Source of the DNA: DASPHG01 sp035629775
GTDB taxonomy: Bacteria; Actinomycetota; Thermoleophilia; Solirubrobacterales; Thermoleophilaceae
DNA length: 64,000 nucleotides
NCBI GenBank assembly: GCA_035629775.1
Contig: DASPHG010000062.1
Location: 10,090 to 74,089, forward strand
Direction: 5' to 3'
The notes below the pieces were generated by a model. That model did not search any database. It saw only the letters and a list, made by a program, of their open reading frames with translations, and was not told where the DNA came from. Shown in pieces: positions 15,758 to 22,946 of the stretch (positions within the stretch are counted from its first letter, which is position 1; every line of letters begins with the position of its first letter). The position numbers were made by a program, and so were the translations under genes.

Positions 15758-17089
15758 CTACCCGGCCTTGAGGCCGAACCGCTTCGCGTGCCCGAAGGCG
15801 TGGTAGGCGCGGGTCGAGACCTTCGCCCGCCTGGGCCCGTCGGCGAGCGCGCGGCGGACCTTCTTCGACAGCTTCAGCTTGACGGAGCGCTTGCGGTCGG
15901 CCTTGTCCTTCGGCGGCGTGCGCCCGTAGTCGAACCGGGCGAGCTTCGTCTTGCCGGCCGCGCGCACGCGGAGCTCGCCCGCGCATCCGCCCTCGAAGTC
16001 GTCGTTGCGCCGGAGGTGGACGCGCACGCGGCCCTTTCGGTTGACCCGGCTGACGCGGGTGGGCTCGACGTCGCAGGCGATCGACACGCGGTCGTGATTG
16101 CAGTGCTCGCCCGGCCAGTCGCGCGGCCGCGGCGGACGGTCGATGTCGCGCTCGCACAGGACGCGCTCGAACGCGGCGGGGGCGGCCGGCATGACCGCGT
16201 CGACGCCCCAGTCGAGGAGCTGGTTGTAGGTGTCGTCGTTCTCGGGATCGCTCGACAGCCAGACGTGGACGGCGAGGCCCGCCGCATGAGCGTCCTCGAC
16301 GAACGCGGCGTCGGTCACCTGGATGCCGCTGAACGTGATCGGCACCTGGAAGGCGACCCGGCCCTCCGGTGGCGCAACGCCGCCCAGCTTGAACGCGGCC
16401 GTCTCGGCGATCGCGGGCGCCAGGCCGATATCCGGCATGAGCTCGTGGAAGTAGTTGATCGCCTCGTCGCTGAACGACGCCACGATGATGCCGTCGGTGC
16501 GGCCGATGTCGGTGAGCGTCGCGGCCAGCGCCTCGGCGTTCGCGAGGAACGAGGCGCGGTCGTCGTCGCCACGCCCCTTGATCTCGATGTTGATCGGGAC
16601 GTCGGGGTAGGCCTCCATGACCTCGACGAGCGTGGGTACGCGGAAGTCGTTCGGCTTGAAGCCCTTGGGCGGCTTGCGATCACCCGTCCGCACGCCGCGG
16701 AAGGCGTACGAGGACTTCGGCGCGTCGCTCGTGGTGCCCACCCCGGGCACGAAGTTGTGCGCCGCGTCGAGCTTCTGGATCTCCGCCGCGGTCATGTCGT
16801 AGACCTCGCCGGACCCGTTCGTCGTGCGGTCGACGGCGGCGTCGTGGAGAACCATCACCTGTCCGTCGGCGCTCGTGTGGACGTCCACCTCGAGCATGTC
16901 CGCCCCGAGGATCATCGAGCGCTCGAAGGCGTACATCGTGGCCGAGGGCGCCTCGTCCTCGCCGCCCTGGTGGGCCATGTTCATCGTGCGCAGCGAAAGC
17001 CAGTCCGTGGCCGCGGCGGCGGGCGTAGGCACGGCCATTGCAAGAGTCAGCGCGAGGGCGAGAGTCAGGCGAGTCAGCATCCCCCTCAT
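15758..17089 (-). CDS. secreted glycerophosphodiester phosphodiesterase-like protein
   Basis: The 443-residue protein has a signal peptide (MRGMLTRLTLALALTLAMAVPTPAAAA). It has a GDPD TIM-barrel domain from ~35 to 320: AHQGGEDEAPSATMYAF, GADMLEVDVHTSADGQ (Glu67, Asp69) and VLHD (His82), then INIEIKG. These supply the catalytic His pair and acidic metal ligands, but the usual HRG is HQG (Arg to Gln after His40). The final ~110 residues are a basic, Cys-containing beta-rich extension (ACDVEPTRVSRVNRKGRVRV). It probably releases glycerol-3-phosphate from glycerophosphodiesters or teichoic-type polymers. It is cotranscribed with the SGNH hydrolase gene. Confidence 0.82.
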   Translation of the reverse strand: MRGMLTRLTLALALTLAMAVPTPAAAATDWLSLRTMNMAHQGGEDEAPSATMYAFERSMILGADMLEVDVHTSADGQVMVLHDAAVDRTTNGSGEVYDMTAAEIQKLDAAHNFVPGVGTTSDAPKSSYAFRGVRTGDRKPPKGFKPNDFRVPTLVEVMEAYPDVPINIEIKGRGDDDRASFLANAEALAATLTDIGRTDGIIVASFSDEAINYFHELMPDIGLAPAIAETAAFKLGGVAPPEGRVAFQVPITFSGIQVTDAAFVEDAHAAGLAVHVWLSSDPENDDTYNQLLDWGVDAVMPAAPAAFERVLCERDIDRPPRPRDWPGEHCNHDRVSIACDVEPTRVSRVNRKGRVRVHLRRNDDFEGGCAGELRVRAAGKTKLARFDYGRTPPKDKADRKRSVKLKLSKKVRRALADGPRRAKVSTRAYHAFGHAKRFGLKAG

Positions 17090-17113
17090 GGTGGCATGGA
17101 GGCCGTGTGCTCG

Positions 17114-17818
17114 CTAGCGGTGCTCCGGGTTCTCGAAGTCGAACCGGCAGCCCGCGTCCCACTCGGAGCGCTGGTTGCCGTGTGCCGGGATCCCGCCGGC
17201 GTCCCTGAGGATGTGCGCGACGTGCATGAGGTTCCACGTCATGAACGTGGTGTTCCGGTTCGTGAAGTCGTTGTCGGGGCCGCCGGAGTTGGGATCGAGG
17301 TAGCTCGGGCCGGGGCCCGCCTCGCCGATCCAGCCCGAGTCGGCCTGCGGCGGGATCGTGTAGCCCAGGTGCTGGAGCGAGTAGAGGATGTTCATCGCGC
17401 AGTGTTTTGCGCCGTCCTCGTTGCCGGTGATCAGGCAGCCGCCGACCCGGCCGTAGTACGCGTACTGGCCGAGCTCGTTCAGCAGGTGGCTGTTGCCGTA
17501 GAGGCGCTCGATCACGCGCGTGCAGACCGACGACTTCTCGCCGAGCCAGATCGGCGAGGTCAGCACGAGGATGTCCGCGGCCATCACCTTCTCGAAGATC
17601 GCCGGCCACTCGTCGCGTTCCCAGCCGTGCTCGGTCATGTCGGGCCACACGCCGGTGGCGATCTCGTGGTCGATGGCGCGGATGACCTCGACGCTCACGC
17701 CGTTTCGCTCCAGGATGCCGATCGACCGGTCGGCAAGCCCCTGCGTGTGCGATTGCTCGGGCGAGCGCTTCAGGGTGCAGTTGATGAACAGCGCGCGGAG
17801 GTCTGAGTAGGCGGACAT
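17114..17818 (-). CDS. flavodoxin-like NAD(P)H-dependent FMN oxidoreductase
   Basis: The 234-residue protein begins ALFINCTLKRSPEQSHTQGL, the FMN phosphate-binding loop of the flavodoxin_2/NADPH-dependent FMN reductase fold. ILVLTSPIWLGEKSSVCTRVIERL and GGCLITGNEDGAKHCAMNIL are also typical of the fold. It is cytoplasmic and the electron acceptor is unknown. It starts 29 bp downstream of the propeller/serine-hydrolase gene on the same strand, so the two may be cotranscribed. The functional link is unclear. Confidence 0.8.
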   Translation of the reverse strand: MSAYSDLRALFINCTLKRSPEQSHTQGLADRSIGILERNGVSVEVIRAIDHEIATGVWPDMTEHGWERDEWPAIFEKVMAADILVLTSPIWLGEKSSVCTRVIERLYGNSHLLNELGQYAYYGRVGGCLITGNEDGAKHCAMNILYSLQHLGYTIPPQADSGWIGEAGPGPSYLDPNSGGPDNDFTNRNTTFMTWNLMHVAHILRDAGGIPAHGNQRSEWDAGCRFDFENPEHR

Positions 17819-17847
17819 GGGAGGCCGTCTCGCGGCTGCCCCGGCCG

Positions 17848-20427
17848 TTACGCCCCTTCGCCCTGCTCGACCGCGAGCAGGACGAGGCGTGCGAAGGCGT
17901 CGAGGGCGGCGTTGTCGTCCGGGACGTTCCAGCCCATGCGCGCGATCACGAGGTCGTGGCTCGGGATCACGAGCGCCGCCTGGCCGAAGGCGCCCGACGC
18001 GTAGTAGGTGTCGCTCGGGAGCGATGGAAACGACCCGTCGCTGTTGATCCACCAGAAGCCGCCGTAATGCGGAGCCGTCGGGGCGGGGGTGCGGACGAAC
18101 TCGGTCCAGCTGCGTGCAACGAACGGGGTCCGTCCCCTCTTGTTGCGCGGCCATCTGCCGTCGTTCAGGTGCACGAGGCCGAGGCGCGCGAGGTCGCGGG
18201 CGGTCGTGAACGCCGTGCCGCTCGCCACGAACTGGCCGTAGGGATCGGTCTCGAGCGTCGTCGTGCGCATTCCGAGCGGCTCGAGCAGGTGCCGCTGCGC
18301 CCACGCGGAGAAGTTCCTGCCGTCGCGCTCGAGGACGCGTTTCGCGGACGCGGCGGCCGCGAGCACGTTCGCGTTGCGGTACTGCCAGCGGGTGCCCGGC
18401 TCGACCTCGAGTGCGGCCTCCAACGCGTCCGCGTAGGTGTCGAACCCGTCGAAGTAGATGAACGCGTGCTCGCTCTCCGGCGTGAAGGTCTCCAGGCTGC
18501 GCGCCGTGCCCTCGTACTGGTTCTGTTTCAGGCCGCTCGACATGTTCAGCAGCTGGCGGAGCGTGATCTCGCCGCGCTCGTCACCGCGCCACTCGCGGAG
18601 CAACCGCGGTGGCTTGTCGAGCGCCAGCTTGCCGCGGTCCACGAGTAGCCCGACGATCGTCGCGGTCACGCTCTTCGCCGTGGACCAGCTCCGCTGTTGC
18701 ACGAACGGACCGAAGCGGGGCGCGTAGCGCTCGCCGACGAGCTCGCCCCTGTGCACGACCACGAGCGCGCGCGCCCCCTCGCGGCGGATGTATGTGTCGA
18801 GCGCCGCATCGAGCAGCGTGCGGTCGATGTCGCTCCGGCCGTGCCAGACCCGTTCGCCGCGCGGCCAGCGCGCGTCACGCGGCGGCCCGCGCCAGCGGAG
18901 GGCACGCGGTCGGAAGTGGAGGCGCCCGGAGTAGCCGGGAAGGATCACGCAGCCCTGGCCCCTCGCGCGCACGGCGCGGCGCGGCGGCTGGCCGGGATGC
19001 GCGACCGTGACCATCCGGCGCGTGCGGTCGATATCGATCTCCGCGGTGTCGATCGCGAACCCCGGCGCGAGCGCGGACGCCCCGCGCAGGTCGTTCACGA
19101 TGGGTGCCGGATCGCGCCCGGCGATGAAAACGCGCGAGCAGATCTCCTTCGCGGAGAACGCCGACGCGTACTCGGCCGGGTCGCCCTCGAACTCCGGGCC
19201 CGGCGGTGTGGGGTGCTCGCCGCCGGCGGCGGGGACGCCGCGGATGTCGCCCGCGACCGCGCCGCGCGCGAGCCGGGCCGCCTCGATCTGCTTGGGCCCG
19301 TCCCCGGCGTCGAGGCGCCGGATCTCCCGCCGCCCGTCGATCGAGATGACCGACAGCGTGTCGGCGCGCGTGTTCACCACGAAGCACCGGCCGCCGGCGG
19401 GGCCGATCGCGGCCCAGCCGGGCGCGTCGTCCACCTCGATGGTGGCGAGCGGGCGCAGGCCCTTCGCTCGCACGAGCGCCACGTAGTCCGACGCGCGGCC
19501 CGCCGCGCAGAGCGTCTGCTCGTCGGGTGTTAGCGCGAGACCGTGGTGGGGCGCCTCGAAGTCGTAGTCGGCCTCGGTCACGCCCGCGTCGATCGGCAGC
19601 TCGAGCTCATGGATGATCCGGCCGTCCTCGAGATCGAACTCGACGAGCCCGTGGAACTCGGAGAGCTGCGCGTACAGCGTGCGCTCGTCGTGGGTGATGA
19701 CGTACGGGCGAATGCCGCGCTCGAAGGGGTAGGAGCGGAGCCGGTCGAGCGTGTTCGCGTGCACGACCGTCAGCTGGTACGGCGATTCGCCGTCCGCGCC
19801 GCGCGCCTCCGCCGGCAGGACGATGTTCCCGATGCTGCCGTTGTAGATCCGGCTGCCGTCCGGGCTCACGTGGTTGTCGTGCGGCCACTGGCCGGTCGGG
19901 AAGCTGTCCACGATCGTCCGGCGGCGCGTGTCGATCACGTGCACTTTCTTGTCGGTCAGCGCCGAGACGTAGAGCCGGATCCCGTCGTCCGAGATCGTCA
20001 TGTGGTCGGAGCGGACGCCCGGGATCGCGACCTTCCAGAGCAGGTCGCCGCTCGCGATGTCGAACGCGGCGACGTCGCCGCGGTGCCCGCGCGAGACGTA
20101 GAGGGTCCGGCCGTCGGGTGAGACGTCCTGGTCCTGGGCGTAGTTCGTCCCCCCGGCCGCCTCGACGACCAGCTGGCCGAGGAGCGCCTGCGTCGGGTTG
20201 TCCGCGATGCCGGGCCGCGGGCCGTCCGGGAGCACGTCGATCTCGCGCACGACGCGCATGCGCCGGGGATCGACCAGGCTGACCGTCCCGCCCTCGGCGT
20301 TCGCGACAAGCATGACCGGCCGCGCGTCCGGGTGGCCCTTGGGCAGGCCCTCCACCGTGCCGGCCGCGGCAGGGCAGGCGGTCGCCAAGACCGCCGCGAG
20401 CGCCCCCACGCACATGCCTGCCCTCAC
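17848..20427 (-). CDS. secreted fusion: YVTN-type beta-propeller plus beta-lactamase-family serine hydrolase
   Basis: This intact 859-residue frame joins two domains normally found separately. After a signal peptide (to ~residue 22), residues ~35-390 form a beta-propeller with YVTN/YncE-type repeats (DVSPDGRTLYVSRGHRGDVAAFD, HVSPDGSRIYNGSIG, ALTPDEQTLCAAG). After a linker, residues ~420-859 are a class C beta-lactamase/DD-peptidase-like hydrolase. It has the IC-x-RVFIAGRDP lead-in, the SxxK motif STAK (Ser582, Lys585) and YRN (Tyr683). The hydrolase lacks its own signal peptide, as expected for a true fusion. A TACGCT hexamer 8 nt upstream supports the GTG start. Codons 763-773 overlap a palindromic repeat. 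Confidence 0.8.
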   Translation of the reverse strand: MRAGMCVGALAAVLATACPAAAGTVEGLPKGHPDARPVMLVANAEGGTVSLVDPRRMRVVREIDVLPDGPRPGIADNPTQALLGQLVVEAAGGTNYAQDQDVSPDGRTLYVSRGHRGDVAAFDIASGDLLWKVAIPGVRSDHMTISDDGIRLYVSALTDKKVHVIDTRRRTIVDSFPTGQWPHDNHVSPDGSRIYNGSIGNIVLPAEARGADGESPYQLTVVHANTLDRLRSYPFERGIRPYVITHDERTLYAQLSEFHGLVEFDLEDGRIIHELELPIDAGVTEADYDFEAPHHGLALTPDEQTLCAAGRASDYVALVRAKGLRPLATIEVDDAPGWAAIGPAGGRCFVVNTRADTLSVISIDGRREIRRLDAGDGPKQIEAARLARGAVAGDIRGVPAAGGEHPTPPGPEFEGDPAEYASAFSAKEICSRVFIAGRDPAPIVNDLRGASALAPGFAIDTAEIDIDRTRRMVTVAHPGQPPRRAVRARGQGCVILPGYSGRLHFRPRALRWRGPPRDARWPRGERVWHGRSDIDRTLLDAALDTYIRREGARALVVVHRGELVGERYAPRFGPFVQQRSWSTAKSVTATIVGLLVDRGKLALDKPPRLLREWRGDERGEITLRQLLNMSSGLKQNQYEGTARSLETFTPESEHAFIYFDGFDTYADALEAALEVEPGTRWQYRNANVLAAAASAKRVLERDGRNFSAWAQRHLLEPLGMRTTTLETDPYGQFVASGTAFTTARDLARLGLVHLNDGRWPRNKRGRTPFVARSWTEFVRTPAPTAPHYGGFWWINSDGSFPSLPSDTYYASGAFGQAALVIPSHDLVIARMGWNVPDDNAALDAFARLVLLAVEQGEGA
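18116..18146. repeat. 31-nt palindromic repeat, intragenic copy
   Basis: The left arm GCAACGAACGGGG and right arm CCCCTCTTGTTGC flank TCCGT. It matches 28 of 31 positions of the copy inside 47481-47516. It lies in frame within the serine-hydrolase part of the fusion gene, where it encodes NKRGRTPFV, and its arms have partly decayed. Confidence 0.6.
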
Positions 20428-20435
20428 GCGGTGTC

Positions 20436-20441
20436 AGCGTA
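20436..20441 (-). promoter_or_regulatory. -10-like hexamer TACGCT for a leaderless GTG start
   Basis: TACGCT is 8 nt upstream of the GTG of the propeller/hydrolase fusion, which has no Shine-Dalgarno. The divergent gene has its own hexamer 45 bp away. Confidence 0.4.
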
Positions 20442-20469
20442 CGGAAACGCAGCGGCGGGTGACGCCGAT

Positions 20470-20483
20470 CGCGCCCGGGCGCG
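20470..20483. promoter_or_regulatory. 14-bp perfect GC palindrome between divergent genes
   Basis: CGCGCCCGGGCGCG lies between the two -10-like hexamers of the divergent genes starting at 20427 and 20501. It may be an operator. GC palindromes arise more easily in this composition, so support is weak. Confidence 0.25.
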
Positions 20484-20485
20484 TG

Positions 20486-20491
20486 TACCGT
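20486..20491 (+). promoter_or_regulatory. -10-like hexamer TACCGT for a GTG start
   Basis: TACCGT lies 9 nt before the GTG at 20501, which lacks a Shine-Dalgarno sequence. It supports that start in an open frame that extends further upstream. Confidence 0.4.
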
Positions 20492-20500
20492 TCGCGCAGC

Positions 20501-21187
20501 GTGACAGCGCGCCTCGCGTCCGCACTCCTCCTGATGTCGCTGCTGGCTCTCGTGGCACAGCCCGCTTCGGGCGCGACGAAACGGGCGCCCTGCGCGGCGA
20601 AGAAGTCGAAGACGCTCGCCGCGACCGAGCGCGCGCGCGTATTCCGATGGCGGGTCGAGAGCCCTGAGTCCTATTACGTCTATGGGTGCAACTACCGGCG
20701 CAACCAGCGCTGGCAGCTCGACTACAACCAGACGGGGGACGGCCCGTACGGCCCGTTCGCCGCGGTCAGGCTGATCACGCTGGCGGGGCGGTACGCGGCC
20801 TGGGCGAACGACTACTCCGACCGCGTCGGCAACAAGACGACCGTGAGCGTCGTCGACCTGACGACCGGCGCGACCCGGCGCTCATGGGTCGGGGGCGCCG
20901 AGGGGCTCAACTACTACAACCTCGACTGGGACGCGACGCATCGCCACGTCTACTCCACGACCGACCTCGTGGTGAAGCGGCGCGGCGGCGCGGCGGCGTG
21001 GATCGCGTTGACGCGCGTCGAGGAGCCCGGCGGCGGACTCGGACACACCGTCTTCAAGTCCGACGCGACGGGCCACGGCGTCGCGCTGGACAGCGGCGGG
21101 TCGATCGATCGGGATTCGCTCGCCCTCGCCGGCTCGACCGTGTATTGGACGAGCGGCGGCGAGGCCCGCTCGGCGCCGCTCTACTAG
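20501..21187 (+). CDS. secreted protein of unknown function
   Basis: I do not recognise a family. The 228-residue product starts with a signal peptide (MTARLASALLLMSLLALVAQPASGA). The mature part contains PFAAVRLITLAGRYAAWANDYSDRVGNKTTVSVVDLTTG and ends LALAGSTVYWTSGGEARSAPLY. These strand-loop patterns resemble blades of a small beta-propeller or beta-sandwich. It is divergent from the propeller/serine-hydrolase fusion, and its stop shares a CTAG with the convergent CocE gene. Confidence 0.65.
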   Translation: MTARLASALLLMSLLALVAQPASGATKRAPCAAKKSKTLAATERARVFRWRVESPESYYVYGCNYRRNQRWQLDYNQTGDGPYGPFAAVRLITLAGRYAAWANDYSDRVGNKTTVSVVDLTTGATRRSWVGGAEGLNYYNLDWDATHRHVYSTTDLVVKRRGGAAAWIALTRVEEPGGGLGHTVFKSDATGHGVALDSGGSIDRDSLALAGSTVYWTSGGEARSAPLY

Positions 21188-22869
21188 AGGTCCGAGCCCG
21201 GCAGGACGGGGAGCTGGAGCGCCGCGCCGTTCGCGCCGCCGACGATCACCGAGTTGAGCGCCGGCGCGCTCGGCAGGAAGCTGACCGGCGTGCCGGTGAG
21301 GATGAGCCGGATCCGGTGGCCCTCCCTGAAGCGGTTTCCGATCGGCCAGAACTCGACGTGGTACTCGCGGAAGGTGCCCGGTTGTGTCGTCTCCTTCGCG
21401 GAGAGGTCGTTGTAGGGCTGCACGATCGCGCCGGAATCGGGATCCCTCACCGAGCGGTCCTCGACGACCCGCGGGAAGCTCGAGCGCAGCCGCCCCGCGG
21501 CGACCGGCTTGGCGGCCCCGTTCGGGGCCACGTCGGCCAGCACCGCCACGATGTCGGTCTCGGGCGCCGTGCTGCGCAGCCTGACCGACAGCGCCGCCGG
21601 GCCGACCGACATCACGGGCGCGCCGAGGGGCGCGCTCGTGTAGGTGAGCGACGTGGCCTCGGTCAGTCGCGTCTGCTGGGTCGAGGTGACGGTCGCGGTC
21701 GTGTACGGGTCGGTGGCGAAGGTGTTGCTCGGCACCGTGGGGGCGGACTGGGTGATCGCCTTGCCCGGCCGCGCGAGCGACAGCGAGCCGTCGTTCACCG
21801 AGGTCGCCGAGCCGCTCTTGCGCGCGTCCAGGTGGAGCGGGCGCCAGCGCGTGCCGGGGACCGGCCAGTCCTCGGCGTCGACCTTGGTCCACTCGCCCGC
21901 GACGAGCGCCTCGTGGCTGCCGTGGCCGACGTAGAGCTGGACGCGCGGCTCCGAGTCGACGCCGTTGTCCGCGTCGAGCAGGTGGTGCTCGAACCAGCGC
22001 CGGAACTCCGGGAACGCGCCGCCGGTCCCTCCCGCCGCGCCGTCGTGGGCGCCGATCACCAGCAAACGGCTGCCGGTCGACCGCATCGCCTTGAAGGTCT
22101 CAAACGGCCCCCGCGACTCCACGTCGTAGAAGCCGGTCGCCGCGAGGATCGGGATGTCCGGCGGCCCGGCCGGGCCGGGGAAGCGGCGCTCGCGCCAGAA
22201 CTCGTCCTCGGTCTGGTGGAGGCCGAAGGCCTGGAGCGCATTGGCGACGCCGCCCGCGGCGGCGGCATGGGTCTGCGGGTCGTCGCCGAAGCGGCCGGGC
22301 AGGTTCGCGAGGAAGGCGCTCGCGATCGAGCCGGAGACGACTGTTGCGGGTGCCCAGTTCGGCATGCCCCCGATGAAGATCAGGTCGCGGTAGATCGAGC
22401 TCGTCCCGGCGAGCAGTGCGGCGGTCTCGACGCACGGCAGGCTGCCCTGGCGAAGCGCCGTGTAGGCGGCGATCGCGCTCGCCGAGAACCCGTACAGGCC
22501 GATCCGGCCGTTGCTCCACGGCTGGTCGCACAGGAAGCGCAGGCTCTCGGCGATGTCGCTCTGCTCGCGCGGCCCCATGATGTCCCACGCCCCGCCGCTC
22601 GCCCCGGTGCCGCGCGCGTGGACCTGGACGTAGTTGAACGCCGGGCCGGCCGGCGGGCCGCCCGGTCCCTGGCCGTAGGGGCTGTACTCGACGATCAGCG
22701 GTCGCGGGACGAGCGGCGCCTCGCCGGAGACGGTCGCGTGCAGCTTGACGCCGTCCGAGGCGACAAACTCGAGCTCCTCGACCGCCTGCGCGCCGAGCGC
22801 AGCCGGCGCGGAGCCCATGAGCCCGAGCGCGGCGACGGCCATGGCCCCTGCCAAGCGTCCTCCCGACAC
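21184..22869 (-). CDS. secreted CocE/NonD family hydrolase
   Basis: The 561-residue protein has a signal peptide (GAMAVAALGLMGSAPAALGA). The S15/CocE fold shows LIVEYSPYGQG and VHARGTGASGG. The nucleophile elbow is GLYGFSASA (Ser129), diverging from the usual GxSYxG. The expected catalytic Asp region is TGFYDVESRG and the His region GAHDG. The C-terminal jelly-roll contains PALSVRLRSTAPETDIVAVL and FREGHRIRLILTG. It is a likely exported esterase or peptidase of unknown substrate. The GTG start is supported by CATACT 7 nt upstream; an ATG at 22842 is the alternative. It is divergent from a paralogue starting at 22947. Confidence 0.8.
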   Translation of the reverse strand: MSGGRLAGAMAVAALGLMGSAPAALGAQAVEELEFVASDGVKLHATVSGEAPLVPRPLIVEYSPYGQGPGGPPAGPAFNYVQVHARGTGASGGAWDIMGPREQSDIAESLRFLCDQPWSNGRIGLYGFSASAIAAYTALRQGSLPCVETAALLAGTSSIYRDLIFIGGMPNWAPATVVSGSIASAFLANLPGRFGDDPQTHAAAAGGVANALQAFGLHQTEDEFWRERRFPGPAGPPDIPILAATGFYDVESRGPFETFKAMRSTGSRLLVIGAHDGAAGGTGGAFPEFRRWFEHHLLDADNGVDSEPRVQLYVGHGSHEALVAGEWTKVDAEDWPVPGTRWRPLHLDARKSGSATSVNDGSLSLARPGKAITQSAPTVPSNTFATDPYTTATVTSTQQTRLTEATSLTYTSAPLGAPVMSVGPAALSVRLRSTAPETDIVAVLADVAPNGAAKPVAAGRLRSSFPRVVEDRSVRDPDSGAIVQPYNDLSAKETTQPGTFREYHVEFWPIGNRFREGHRIRLILTGTPVSFLPSAPALNSVIVGGANGAALQLPVLPGSDL

Positions 22870-22946
22870 GGTGCCCAGTATGCAGCGGCCCGCGGCGCGG
22901 TGTGCCGGTACCGCAAGAACGCCCCCGCTCGCGCGTTTGGTCGTGT

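Noticed and set aside
17848..20427. Propeller/hydrolase fusion as a sequencing artefact joining two genes
   Set aside because: The frame is continuous with consistent codon use. The second half lacks a start with signal peptide, and the linker is Pro/Gly-rich as in real multidomain proteins. It is kept as a fusion with the caveat noted.
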